64,000 nucleotides of DNA from Rhytidiadelphus loreus (GCA_947034895.1 OX344763.1:19437001-19501000); one strand, 5' to 3'; shown: positions 23,780 to 36,711, counted from the first letter of the stretch. Notes: generated from the letters alone by a model not told the origin. Program-made: numbers and translations.

Positions 23780-25400
23780 AGCAAACAAATTGTTAAATGA
23801 ACGAATTGTTTAGTTAATTTCTTTTTGAGCACTTGAAACTATTAGTCAAATGAGATATGGATGTAAAGAGGACAGGTGGTTAGAATTAGTTAAGTAGTGG
23901 TTATCTTTCTCAAGGATATTAGCCAAACAATTTGTATTTTTTCTCTCTCTTGCTTCCTCGACTTTCTAGATTCTCTTGGTTTTCTTGGTGAACAAATTGT
24001 TAAATGTTTTGTATACATGAATTTCTTATATGAATATATTTATTATTAACAATTGACCAATTTTGTTTATATTGGCTTCATTTCTAATTGTTTTCATTAA
24101 GATCTAGTGATTGGATATTAGTTGAGTGATTAGTGGTTTATAAATTGTTTAGTCAATTTATGTTCATGTTTGGCAAATTAGTGATAGTTTCATCATTATC
24201 TTAGTGTTAGTTGAGCGTTTAACAATCTGTAATTGGAGATCTGGTTAAAAATATGGTTGGTCTGGATGATTGTGTATTTATGAATTGGTAATAATCTTTT
24301 GGTGAGTGAAGTTTAAAAACAAATTGTCTTAGTTGTTGTGAATATAAGTCCCAGTGATTGGGCATTGTTTGTCATTTATAAACCAATTGTTTGCGACTTT
24401 GCGAGTATGGAATTTGGTAAAATGCGTGGAATGACGCAAAAGTGAACCAGTAGAAAAGAAAGATTGAAGATTCTCCTACTTGACCAAGACTAAGCAATGA
24501 AACAAATTGTCATTCCAACACAACAAGCAAATGGGCAAACAATTTCAGGGAATATAACGCAACGAATTGTTTAATTAAAATTATATGTTCCTTGTTTAGA
24601 TTTATATTAATTTGATTGAAGATCCTTTCATCCTTTGTGTGGTTTATCATACAATTTGTTATTGTGAACTAGTAGTTTGATGTAGTAAGTCAAAAGTGAT
24701 GTTATAAGCATGTTTGTTGAACGACAGACAAATTGTTAGAGCAAATCCTTAAACTTAGATTTGGTTCAAATATTGGTAGCACTATGTTGGGACAAACATA
24801 TTGGTGAATGTCAACATTCATGGTAGTTGGAAAATATATTGTCTAATTTTACTATAACAATTTGTTATGGAAGTGTTAAACGATAGATGGCATTGAAATC
24901 ATTGATCTTTATATACAAATTGATTCTCAATATTTGTTAAACAATGGATAATATAGAGATGGAGGTCTATGTGAATTATATATGATGAAGTATTAACAAA
25001 TTGTTATATCTGTTTATACAGTGAAATCAAATTCATGGAGCTTGCATTAACACAATCATGCCCTGCATTTTAGATTAGAGACAATTTGTTGGAGGAAATC
25101 GACAGACTTTTAGGCATTCCAAATAGTGATTTCGATAGCGACTGCATCAAACTGTTATGAAATTAAACATCACTAGTAATTAAGGAATGTGTATGGAAAA
25201 TGGTTGGGTATATAAAATTATTATATATATTTGCATTGCATTAGGTTTAGAGCATGCATGTTGACGAATTGTGGTTCAACCTTGACAAATTGTTCTTAAA
25301 TATTGAGACACACTAGTCCAAGACTGTGATTGAATGCATGCGTCTATAGCATTGGTAAAAGACAATTAAAAACAAATTGTGTGTGGGTATAAGAGTGTAA
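23780..25400. repeat. Array of dispersed ACAAATTGTT motifs
   Basis: At least fifteen near-copies of ACAAATTGTT or its inverse AACAATTTGT occur over ~1.6 kb, typically 60-150 bp apart in both orientations (e.g. near 23787, 23930, 23993, 24502, 24648, 24728, 24859, 24993, 25081, 25287, 25371). The intervening sequence is not obviously repeated, so it resembles a binding-site array, such as transposon subterminal motifs, rather than a satellite. Confidence 0.55.
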
Positions 25401-26999
25401 ATGAACAATTCATAATTATTAAACGAATATCATTAAAATTCCATCATATTTTAGAATACATGTGACTTTAACTACTTATACATTAGACTATTTGATTATT
25501 CCCAAGTTTAGAACCCCTATACTTAGTCATGGGTGTTTTGTGAGGATACAAAAATCTAGACTACAGTAAGGATTCAAGAGCTCCACGAGTTATTTATTTA
25601 TTTGGCATCAATGTGCCAACCTTGCTTTAGTGCAACAATGTAAGAACATTTAACCAATTAAAGTGTAGAAAGTCAATGGAATACAATACTTAAAATGTTT
25701 AAATAGCTCTAAATTAGAATTTGAAAATTCTTATTGTAGAATATAAATATTTAAGAACTTAGGATTTGAATTTGAAAAACTTAAAATTTGAATTTAGACC
25801 CCTCAATCTTGAACAAAATAGCTATTTTTGATAGTATAGCTAGTGTTTTTGGTAATGTATATAGAAATTGAATATCTAGTAGTTTTTTTATTCCTTTAAA
25901 TTTTTTATAAAACATTTAGTAAAGGGATAGTTTGAAGGATTCATAATTTTTATAAATTTTAATTACATCATGAAAAAATTATTGTATGATATATAAGTCT
26001 TCTAGCTATGTGTGTTTGTATGCCCAGTATATCTGAATGTACTTTTTAAATAGAAAAGAATTTGGAATTGATTTTCTAAAATATTAATCTTATGAAAAGT
26101 TTCAAATTGTTCTATATAGATGAGGAAGGTGAAACTTATGAAGAATTTCAATTTGCAATTTAATGTAGAATCTCTATACTAAAATTAACTTCAAAATTCT
26201 TTATTGAATGCAATTTATTTTTTTTAAATTTAAATTTTAAAAAAAAGTACAAATTGTTTATTATGACATATATATTTATACATTATAATCATTGGATTTG
26301 GCAATCATTAGTTTCATAACTAGAATTTTTTTTCATTGAATATTGTAAATCATTTTCAATTTCTATCAACTTAATGTTTTTTCCAGGTATAAATATGAAA
26401 TATTTCTGTTGTAATTTTTAATACATATTTTCTAAAATATTTTTTCAGCATGTGATAGGAAGTTGCAAATTGTAGAATTGATATATACATTAATTTTTGG
26501 ATAAAATGTTGGAAAAAAAAATCTAATCATTTGAGATGAATGAAACACTATTTATAAAAAAATCAAACATGATGATCTTGCAATTGGTAAAGTTTTTTAT
26601 TTTACAATTTCAAAAGTGAGTAATAGGTCAAATTAAGTACAAACTAAATCATCTAGTTAAATTTGTTAAAAATATTAACATAAATGAAGATTTTAGCCTT
26701 GTTTTGAAGACTACTATTTAAAAGCAATTACGGGCCTTAACATATGAAAGAGTATGGAGGTTAATACTTTAATTTTGAATAATTCAATATATTGAGAAGT
26801 TCAATTTGAATCTAAGACTACTCAAATTTAATCATTATAACAATGAAAACTTTGATATAATTAAATGATTTAAATGAAAGTTGAATTAGATTTTTAATTT
26901 ATTTAGAACTCCAATTGAATTCAAAATCTAATTGAAAATAAAATACAATTTGAGCTCTAAATTCATAACTTTTGAAAAATTCTTAAACATTCCAAAAAC

Positions 27000-27345
27000 A
27001 TTTTAAAAGAAATCTAGAAACAATCCCAAAACAATCCAAAAATAGTCTAAAAACAATCCAAAAACAACCCAAAAACAATCCAAAAATAATCCAAACACAA
27101 TCCAAACACAATCCCCAAACCATCCAAAAACAACCCAAAAACAATCCAAACACAATCCAAACACAATCCAAATATGACCCCCAAACCATCCAAAAACAAC
27201 CCAAAAACAATCCAAACACAATCCAAACACAATCCAAATATGACCCCCAAACCATCCAAAACCAACCCAAAACCAACCCAAAACCAATCCAACCCCTCAA
27301 CCCTAAAACAACCCCAAAACAATCCAAAAACAAACCAAAAACATT
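27000..27345 (+). repeat. 11-bp minisatellite with 66-bp higher-order unit
   Basis: Built from CAATCCAAAAA/CAACCCAAAAA 11-mers. A 66-bp super-unit with the marker ATGACCCCCAAACC recurs at 27174 and 27240, with a diverged version near 27108. The long open frames on both strands (G/W/F/C-rich on minus, P/K/N-rich on plus) are products of the repeat. Confidence 0.88.
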
Positions 27346-27763
27346 CAACAAAAATTTGTTGATTTGGTCATTGCACTATTCAAATGAACAAAAATTTGTA
27401 AAACTGTTTTGTTAACTTGTGGTGAAATTAACAAAAAATTGTTAGACATTTTGTTAACTAGTGCTCAAATCAACAAAAAAGAAATGTAAAAACAGTCATT
27501 GCAATACCTAAATCAACATGTTTTTGTTGATTTTTTGTTGATTTGGACCTCATTTTCTACTAATGAATGGCAGTATTCTAAATGTTAAAACATTTGGTGC
27601 AAAAAGGGAAGGATGAAATATAGACAATTTCATTAAATTGGTGTGATTTAGGGCACTAAAAATTTGTCATTCAATTGCACAAAGATTGAAAGTCTAGGAT
27701 TGGTATAGATTTCAAAATGCAGATTTCAACACAAAAGTGTTAAGTTTGTAGAAATATGCCAAT

Positions 27764-29015
27764 TTAACCTCTAAAGGACCGTGACTATGTTTTCACCAAA
27801 AATTCTCCAAAATTGCCATTTCTAATGCAAGTATCAAATTTTAGAAAAAAAAAACATTTTTGACACATGTAACCATAGGATATTGTAGTATATTCATTTG
27901 AAAAGATGTGGAAAAAATATCAGAAATTTCCACTGTGTAGATTGCAAGATATTAGCTTTTGAAGTGACAAAAATCCTTTTGGGGACCTTGTGAAAAACTA
28001 GGCAGTTGCACTTCACAAGCTCACATTTGAATGAAAAAATGTCCAAAATGGCGGTGCTTTTTTGGATTCATTCTTCAAAGCAAGTTGGCTATATGCTTGA
28101 AAAGTTTCAAATCATTTGGATTCGTACAACATATAGGAAAAAAATAGTAATTAGAAAGAAGTAGAAAATGATTCAAAATACAAAATTGTTAAGAATTTAG
28201 TTATGGAATTGAAAAATGTCAATCCCAATGGTTGCAATAAACAATCTACATCCTATAATTTTATGTTTTTCAAAAATATTGAAAATTGAATAAAATAAAG
28301 GATTTCAAAGTTTATTTTAGAGTAGAGAATCCATAATTACCTTCAAACTAAAACTCCTCATAACTTTCATCTCATTAGTCCAAATGGAATGATTCAAAAT
28401 TGCCTACGTATATATAAATCTCAAAATCCAATTTCAAATTTTTGTTTTTGGAAAAAGTGATTTTTGCTTATCTATCCAAATTGCCCAGTTATGAAAAAAA
28501 GTAACCTAATAGGTCATAATTTTTTACTCATATTTCCAAATGTCTTGAATTTTAGTGCATGCATATGAAAGATATTCCTCATCTACACCTTCTATTAAAG
28601 TTTAGGCCAAAAGCATGGAAATCTCCAAACTCCAGTCACATGTACCTACCCAAAATTTCCATGTTGAATTGTTGATGGGCAATTTCCTTAAAATGGCGGT
28701 ATTCCATGTGCCATTTTCAAACTGCCCACTTTGAACTATAAAAGTGACACCTAGGACTAATATAGATTTTAGAAATCTTTGATTTATACAAATTACAAAA
28801 ATCTAGGATTGATATAGTAGATTTCAAACTGTGCGGTAGTAATTGTGAAAGTGACATCTAGGATGAGTGTAGATTTCAAACATCAAAGATAATTGTACAT
28901 TTCAAACCACCCAGTTTGAATTGTCAAAATTGTCAAAATAGCATAATCATGGCGCCATTTTAACAAAATTGCCTATTGATTGCCATAAAACATAGTCAAG
29001 TCCTTCAGGGATTAA
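27764..29015 (+). mobile_element. TTAA-flanked element (1252 bp)
   Basis: Left end TTAACCTCTAAAGGACC, then GTGACTATG; right end CATAGTCAAGTCCTTCAGGG, then ATTAA. TTAA sits at both ends (27764-27767, 29012-29015). The inverted repeats extend about 25 bp. It is longer than other copies because it appears to hold a further inverted-repeat segment (28674-28977). No coding region. Confidence 0.8.
28674..28977. mobile_element. Small MITE-like inverted repeat within the TTAA element
   Basis: TGGGCAATTTCCTTAAAATG, then GCGGTATTCC, on the left is mirrored by GGCGCCATTTTAACAAAATTGCC on the right (split: GGCGCCATTTTAAC, AAAATTGCC). The same end sequence is found at 46137 and 46379. Another inverse copy, AATACCACCATTTTAAC, lies at 29065. 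Confidence 0.5.
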
Positions 29016-29521
29016 AAACATTCACATTGAAAGAAGGAAATGAATAAAAAAATGGCATATAGAATACCACCATTTTAACAAAAATTCCCATAAATGTATT
29101 GGGTATGAAATTTTTCACAAAGTCAAGCAATGGACATCTTGGATTCAAATTTGGATTCTCTTGTAAGAACTTGTGATTCAAATTTCTTTGACCGCATCAA
29201 CACAACTGGCATGCATGGGGTCGTCTAGCTAGCTTCGCATATACTCATGCAAGCAAGTAGATACCTACCAGTCTCCCGAAACCTCTTGAGAACTAAAGAT
29301 TTGGAGAACCACTTGCTTGAATTCCTGGAGCTAAAAACCACTCGCACTGGGAGCTCATATGTCGTTCCCCATGGGGAAAACTGGGAAAATTCCCTCTGTT
29401 ACTCTTTGTTAGGAAGAGAACACTGGGAAACAAGGAAAAGTGGAACTTGCACGGGAACTCCCACGGACACACGGAAAAATATCACAGGGAAACTTGGGCC
29501 CAATAGGTTTGTAATTTAACG
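29016..29521. other. Unassigned stretch
   Basis: A 90-codon plus-strand frame (29247-29519) has no recognisable domain. Local composition is less AT-rich than the surroundings, with repeated GGGAAA-type words. Could be part of an unrecognised element. Confidence 0.3.
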
Positions 29522-29935
29522 AATGAAGGATGAAACTTTGTTGGGTCGATGGACAAAATCATGAATATTGAATGGATCAATACGGATGAGATTTTGTGCT
29601 ATGGATGGATGAAATCATAAATATTGGATGGATGACTAAAGATGGAAATTTGTGCTATGGATGGATGAAATTGAAAATATTAGATGGATGAATACGGATG
29701 AAAATTTGTGCTTTGAATGAATGAAATCAAAAGTGTCAAATGGATGAACATGGATGAAATTATGTGTTATGGATGGATGAAATCAAAAATACTGGATGGA
29801 TGAAGATGGATGCAAATTTGTTTTATGGATAGACAAAATTACAAATATTGAATGGAATAAAATTGATGGAAAATTGTTTTGTGAATGGATGAAAAAAAAT
29901 AACGGATGGATGGAAATGGATTTTAATTTCTAAAT
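29522..29935 (+). repeat. 56-bp minisatellite, about 7 copies
   Basis: The unit contains GTGCTATGGATGGATGAAAT, then an A-rich stretch and ATTGGATGGATGAATACGG. Markers GTGCT/GTGTT fall at 29596, 29652, 29708 and 29764, then decay, giving an exact 56-bp period. GGATGGATGA sub-repeats lie within each unit. Confidence 0.88.
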
Positions 29936-29999
29936 CATGTGGTTAAAAAATAAAATTGTCATCATAGAAATTTGTGATGACGACACTGCTAACTACTTC

Positions 30000-31995
30000 C
30001 ATTACATCCTCACACTCAAGTAAAAATGGTCTGAAAATGGCAAGTCATCCCCATCTTTGAACAACCAATTCTTTTGGTGGGGCTCATGCAACTCAATCAT
30101 CCCAAAGAACTGTTCTAGCTAAACTGGTCCAAAGTCTTGAGCACGATCGACATTGATTCAGTTAGTAGCACCTACTCTTCTCTCCTTCTACTCCTGTCAT
30201 GTACACTGCCTAAAGCACCCAGGTCGTGCACAAAAATCAGATCACCCCAACTTGCCCAATTTTTGCTCGACAAGAAATCAGGTTGTAACCTCCCCAATGC
30301 TCATACTTCACATTGGAAAAGTTTCCAAAGTGTAGGGCAACGACTTCAGGTTGTTGCAAGATATTGACATATGCTCAAGTCGTCGCAATTGTCCGACTAC
30401 AAACAAAGAATAATGAAGCATGCGTGAGTTCATTCTGATAAGTTACAGAATTAATCATCATTTAATGGTGGCTTTCCTTAAGTAGATAATAAAAGATAAG
30501 TTACATATAAACTTCTGAAACATATTTCTAATGTAACAAGATAGCCAAAAGTAAATGGACTAGTCATAAACTTGAAATATGAAGAGTAGTACAAACGGAA
30601 TCTATAAACTTTTAGTAAAAGCAAGAGCAATCGCAAAATTGTTCTGGAAGTAACGTTCAAAATACAGAAGCAATCATAATGCTGAATTAGGTCAAAAGAT
30701 TTATATTAGACAAGGTATTCAATACATAAACGCTGATTAGCTTTGGTACATGAACATTAAAAATTATCCATTGGTGACAAAAAAAAAAAAGTCAGACATA
30801 GAGATGTAGAAGTTCAACTCTGTGCCAAAACATCACAGTAGAATTGGACGTTTCCTTATTGTCCACCACCTCGCTTTCATTAGCTTCAATGATCAATAAG
30901 CAATACTCGAGCACATTGTTGAGGACCAATTGTGAAATGGAAAGACAATTACAAGGCAACACTCTACATTCTACAGGTTGCAAGCAATCCACAAAAAGGA
31001 ATACCACTGCTGCAATGTATCAAGCAAATCCTTGATTTGACCATCGTTTAGATGTTCATGACGATTTTTTCAAATTTGTAACAATGCTCTTTCACAAACC
31101 TCACAGGCATCATCTATGAACAAGATCATTATGAAAGTCACAAGATGCTCAAAGTTTTCATAGCCACGGCAAATTACTACATCATGAAATGCAAATTTTG
31201 ATCACAAAGAGAGCTTGGCATTGAAACCTACCAGAGTGCACCTGACTAAATCATCTACCACATGTGACGGTTTGAATTTCTTGATTACAAAATGAATTGT
31301 CCCTTGTAAATCTTGGAGAACCTTAGTCATGTCTCTAGCATTCAAATCCATTTCCACAATCCACACGGTCCATAGGTTTGCCATGAAAAAACAATGTAAG
31401 CAACCAACCATTCCAACTTTAGACCTAAATTTTTTCTAAAAGCATGGCTCTCGTGATTTAAAAAAAAATCCACAAAGAAAATCACAAGAACCATGCTTTG
31501 AAGAAGTAGATCTTCTTACAACCTTAGCCACAAGTCCAGGCAAAATTCCAGGAGTGCTCACGCAAATGACATCCAAAGAAATGGGATGAGTTGGGTTGTT
31601 GTACACGTTTTCCTTCTCAACTCCCAACTTCACAAACGACTTTTGAGACCTAACTACTTTAGGCATTATTGGAGTTTGCTTACAAACAATTATCCATTTG
31701 ATTATTACGATCATGAATAAAACCCGATTAGAACTAGATATTGCTCGTAATTGCTCCACCTTCAACCTCACTCTCCATGCATGCACGCTCAAGCGCTGAA
31801 GCCACCTGCTACTCTTCTAGATTTCAACAACTCCTTATGGCTGTGCAAGTCCCTCTCATTTAAAAAAAAATCTCCCATGGAGTTGTATTCCATGCGCCGC
31901 AAGTGCTCACGTCCTTTACAAAGGACACAACTAATCTGAGCCGCTTTATATTCGAGAAGGTCCTCGGTAGCAGGTGGCGCTTGTTTTTCCTTCAT
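30000..31995 (-). pseudogene. Broken host-like gene, family not recognised
   Basis: The minus strand begins at 31995 with a good start context (GCCGCCATGAAGG) and reads MKEKQAPPATEDLLEYKAAQ, then ISCVLCKGREHLRRMEY. It runs to a stop at 31789; a one-base shift at that stop continues as ALERACMESEVE. Further fragments in the same direction lie at 31411-31202 (VLQDLQGTIHFVIKKFKP) and 31007-30792. Near 30380 the strand reads LRRLEHMSISCNNLKSLP, which looks like one leucine-rich repeat. Introns or multiple frameshifts would be needed to join these pieces. I do not recognise the family, and the LRR reading rests on one repeat only. Upstream on the same strand lies a telobox. Confidence 0.42.
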
Positions 31996-32037
31996 GGCGG
32001 CAGGAAAGAGATGCGAGAAGCATAAAAAGTTTGCAAT

Positions 32038-32054
32038 TAACCTTTAGGGTTTCT
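32038..32054 (-). promoter_or_regulatory. Telobox-like AAACCCTAA motif upstream of the broken gene
   Basis: Minus strand CAGAAACCCTAAAGG, about 50 bp upstream of the ATG at 31995. AAACCCTA motifs are common near starts of plant housekeeping genes (established). Here it supports the reading of 31995 as a former real gene start. Confidence 0.45.
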
Positions 32055-32055
32055 G

Positions 32056-33240
32056 CTAGTGCCACTCTTTCCACATCCATGAAGTAAGATCCGTCTATTA
32101 AGATAAGATAGGATATTTTTTTATTTTTTTATTCTCTTTGTTTGATTCGTTGAAATCTCCGTGACCATTCATTTCCCAATCATGTGCTCGGAACTGCCAG
32201 ACTGATTTTAGAGTGATTTTCAAATTTAATAAATAAGAAATATATTTTTTCTTTTCTTTTCACTGTGGCACTAGTTCAGGGCACACTAGTTCTAAGGAAA
32301 ACAATAGTTAAGACTATTAGCTAACTTGAATTTTATAGTAGGAGGTCCATAAATTGCCCATTTTTTACTCCAACTTGAAATTTGAGGACGTGAAGCTTTT
32401 TGAAAAAAGTTGTAGTAAATTTTCCTTGAAAGAAAAGTGCAATTGGCATCAAATCCAAGTGATTTCATATTCTTGGACATTTTAGGAATTAGTTATGAAA
32501 TTTTGAAATTGATTATGGCATAGGGCTCTAAAATTGCCAACCTTCTAAAATGTACATTGCTTGTACATTGCTTAAGGCTACAAAGGAGCAACTTGTACAA
32601 TTTTTGTACATTTGAAGACATGGGCAATTTCAAAGCAAGTGTGCTTTTATAACATCCAACCTTCATAATTTGGCATAGTGACATCTTGAGCATAGCTACA
32701 TCTATTTCATGACGAAGAACAAAAAAAAAGTAATTCCACAAGAAAAGGATGTCTACTTTGCATCCATCCATTCTATATGCAATTCTTGTACATGGAAAAG
32801 GAGGTTGCCTTTACAATTAAATATATCTTGATCCACCTATAACTATTTTGCAAGCTACAAAAGTTGACTAATATTTCTATAGATATTTCCATTAGCACAC
32901 ATTGAAATTTTTTAGTCACACCTTACGATTTGTGATTTTAGAGAAGGTATTATAGACTGAGGAAGATATTGTAATAAGATTCATTCAAAATATACTCATG
33001 TATTGTTTAAGAAAAATTCAAAAGAAAAAACAATAATTGTGAAGTCCTCAAAACAGAAATTTAATGTATAAAACAACCCTTTTCAATCATGTACGGAATT
33101 TGATTTGAAGAATGAATCCATTGAAGCACCACCATTGTAGTCATTTTTGAAAATAAAATTTTTACCTTGGCCCTTTTTTTGACAAACTCCTATTTACACT
33201 GCATAGACAAATAAATAATATTTGAAGTAAAAAGGTACTA
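32056..33240. other. AT-rich stretch without a recognisable gene
   Basis: Short antisense-type frames only (32292-32480 and 32493-32771, minus) with no domain. Confidence 0.4.
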
Positions 33241-33242
33241 TG

Positions 33243-33430
<188 letters not shown>

Positions 33431-33471
33431 AAAGACGAATGAGATGGGTGAATTCTTGTTTTCGAAATTAC

Positions 33472-35320
33472 TTAACCCCTAAAGGCCAACATTTTGTCAT
33501 AAATTACTCAAAATTGCCATTTCAGCTGCATTTGTCCAAGAAAACAAAATAAAAACTTAAAACAAAATCTAACTATAGGATATTTTACTTCATTTATCTG
33601 AGATCATATGGTAAAAATTTCATGAAGTTTGATTGTACAAATTGGAAGATATTAGCATTCAAAGTTGGGGAAAAAAAAATTTTGAACAGTGCTCGACAAT
33701 TTCAGATGGCATTGACTACCATTTGTGGAAATATTTTGTACTACAGACTTTGAATTTAAAAATTTATGTGTTCAATAATTGAGTGTAAAATCCAGAAAAA
33801 AAATTTAAAGGAAAAAAAACACAAAAAAACATAAGGATAAGGAAAAATGCAAAAAATGCAAAAGAAAAAATTAAAAAAATTCCAAGATTTGATTTTCATT
33901 CTTTAAAAAATTGTTAAATACAAGTAGGTCTAAGTTTGAAAGAAAAACTAAATTGTTAACCTCTAAAGGACCAAGGCCTTTTTTCTGCCAAAAAACACTC
34001 AAAACGGCCATTTCTATAGCAAAGAGTAAAAAAGATTGAATTGTTTTTTCTTCACATCTAATTGTAGGATCTTACACCTAACTATTATGAAAATGTGTGA
34101 AAAATATTTCAGGAATTTTGACCACATAGATTGCAAGATATCTGCGTTAAAAGTGAAAAAACACATTGCAGGACTAGAAAATTTGACTTTGAACCTTCTT
34201 AAATTAAATTTCTTACACTACGGAGGTTTGAGCTTTAAATATTTATTGTGGAAAATTGAGATGAGAGTCTAGGAAAAAAAACTAAATTAAAAAAAACTTA
34301 ATTTTTATTCTTTAAGAAATTATTAAGTAGAAGTAGGTATGAAATAGAAGAAACATCTAAATTATTAATATCTCTAAAATGGAATTAAAACACACTAATT
34401 CCAATGGTGAGATTGTTCAAAGAATAAAACTGAACCATGTGGAACTTTTTTTTTTTTAAATTGTAAAAATTGCATTCAAAAATGAATTCTACAAGTTATT
34501 TTTTCAAGAAGATGCTCTAATTGCCCAAAAAACAAGATTATCCATAACTTTCTCATAACAAATCCAAATGTAATGAATCAAATCTTTCAGTATAGACAAA
34601 ATTATAATCTACGAGAAAAAATTTTAAAATTTTAAAATTTCTTTTGTTGCCCCTTCTCCCTTGTTTTGAGCTTATTTGGGCATAACTTTTGTTCCATGGC
34701 ACCGATTGAAAACATAATTATATTCCCATGAAGCTAATCAATTTTTCTATCTTTAAAAAATAATTTAAAGAATAATGATAAAAATTCAGCCCGTAGGTAC
34801 CTGCCCAAAATCCCATTTGTCCCCCAAAGGGACAATGGTCCTTTAGGGGTTAATAGCTTTCAAATGGGATTGAAACACAATAATCCCAATGGTGAGATTG
34901 TTCTAACAAGAAGATTTAACTTTGTCAAACAATTTTTTTGAAAAATTGTGCAAATTGCATTTAAAAATGAATTCTATAAGTTATTTTTTGAAAAAGATGC
35001 TCAGATTGCCCAAAATCAAGATTGTTTATAACTTTCATATGTAGGCAAAAATATTGTATTTAAGAAAAAATAAAAATAAATTTCAATTTCAATTTGACAA
35101 AAGAATTTTTTTTTGCCAACCGAATGAAAATTTGGGCTTTTGTAGTATAACTTTTGCTCCAACGCAATGATTTAAAAAACAAATCATATTTTCACGAACC
35201 TAATAAGATTTTCTATCCTACGAGAAAGTTTCAAAAAGCTTCACAAAAAAATGAGGTCATAGAAACTTGCCCGAAATCCATTTTGTTCTGTGATAGGACA
35301 ATGGGACTTTAGGGCCTTTA
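33472..35320 (+). mobile_element. TTAA-flanked element, outer copy
   Basis: Head TTAACCCCTAAAGGCC, then AACATTTTGTC; decayed tail GACAATGGGACTTTAGGG, then CCTTTA. It contains a second copy of its own family at 33956-34853. Without that insert it is ~950 bp, like the copies at 21850 and 61108. No coding region. Confidence 0.75.
33956..34853 (+). mobile_element. TTAA-flanked element nested in another copy of its family
   Basis: Starts TTAACCTCTAAAGGACC and ends GGTCCTTTAGGGGTTAA. Removal with one TTAA rejoins the host copy as CTAAATTGTTAATAGC, then TTTCAAATGGGATTG. This matches the inner copy's own CTAAATTATTAATATC, then TCTAAAATGGAATT (34360). The insertion therefore hit a TTAA in a relative and duplicated it. 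Confidence 0.87.
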
Positions 35321-36711
35321 TCTTAAAATGATAATCTACTTCAAAATTGATTTTTTAGATTTACATATGAGTGAAAAAATTTCAATCATTCCATTTTAAT
35401 TAATGAGATGAAAGTTATGAGGAGTTTTTGTTTGTACTTAACTACATCTATACTATAAATAAAATTGTAGGATGTAAATTGTTTGTTAAAACATTCTAAC
35501 CTTTGGGATTGTCATTTTTCAATTCCAAAACCAAATTATTAACCATTTAATAATTTAAATTATTCTCTATATTTTTATACTGCCTTTTCTTTTATGTTGT
35601 AAAATGAAAAATGATTTGAAATTTTACAAACATGCAACCAACTTGCCATGAAGAATGAATCAAAGAAGCACCACCATTTTGGTCAATTTTCATACAAATG
35701 TGATTTTATGCAATGCAAGCTTTGTTTTTCACAAATCCTCTAAATTGTGTTTTCAAATCAAATGAACAAGAGTGGTCCCTATAGTGTCTCACATACGTTG
35801 ATTCTAAACATATTTTCTACACTTGAAAAAATTTGCAAAGGTAATTGAGAAAATAGAGATTCTTAAGAAAATATGGTATGAGAAACACACTTACATTAAA
35901 TAAATTTTATAAAGCAATATACTAAAATTTGACTCTAAATTTTTACAATTTAACATTTCAAATTATAATACACTATAACTTCAATAAAACAATACAATGT
36001 TCTTCTAGTGGTATCAAATGGAATGCTTGCAAAAGATGTTATTTAAATTTTGTAAGAATTAATACAATAATTTTGTAGAAGAGAACTTTGCAATGATATG
36101 AGTATTATTGTTGTTAGTCTTTGAACACCTTAATTCATCTCTATGATTTGGAATTTTATAAGGATGCACTATTCAAATGACAAATCCATAAAATGATTTA
36201 GTATTGATTTGTAATTAAACAAATGATGTATATTTTGAATTATGACTGGCATTTGTAAGATATACCAAGTAATTTCTATTACCACTAATGGTGATTATCA
36301 TTTGAAACTTCAAATTTATTTCTTAATATAATTAATTACCTCCTAGAAATCAAATATTTAGTGTAAATTTGTTTGAATGGACTAATAATTATCTATTTTC
36401 CTTCATATAAAAATTTCTAAGCCTACATTTGAAAAATTGAAATATAAAGCTCAATTCCAGAGATTACTTGAAGAACTAAAGAAGATATGCTTTCTACCTT
36501 AGGCAACTTCTAATACTTTATTTTCAGAATATTAATAATCAAATTTATTAAAAATGATCCACATGGCGGCACCATTCAAGTACATGATGCTCTTGAGATA
36601 TAATAATACCAACCATTCCAAAGACTAGAGCATTAAAATTTGATAGTATATATTAGTAATTTAGTACTACCTTAAAAAACCTCTACTATAATTTGGAATT
36701 AGTTTAATCTC
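35321..36711. other. AT-rich non-coding stretch
   Basis: Contains fragments similar to the interior of TTAA elements (35380-35700) but no clear ends and no gene. Confidence 0.4.

Larger units (their letters stand above)
18829..27565. mobile_element. Candidate large (8.7 kb) CACTA-type element
   Basis: The left end CACTACTAGAAAATATGCG, then TCCAAATCAACAAATTTT, is mirrored at 27565 by CATTAGTAGAAAATGAGG, then TCCAAATCAACAAAAAA, read on the minus strand. Subterminal CAACAAAAAAGTGTTGATT-type repeats lie at 18850-19070 and 27345-27560. Flanking triplets are AAA and AAT, so the TSD is imperfect and these could be ends of two separate elements. Near the left end, a tRNA-like segment and a ~360-bp palindrome follow in the same order as in the 11.1-12.8 kb element when that element is flipped. 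No transposase coding is recognisable between the ends; the interior has been colonised by other repeats. Confidence 0.55.

Noticed and set aside
26983..27362. Several overlapping W/F/G/C-rich (minus) and P/K/N-rich (plus) open frames
   Set aside because: All arise from the 11/66-bp minisatellite; long frames in several phases are expected because the repeat lacks stops.
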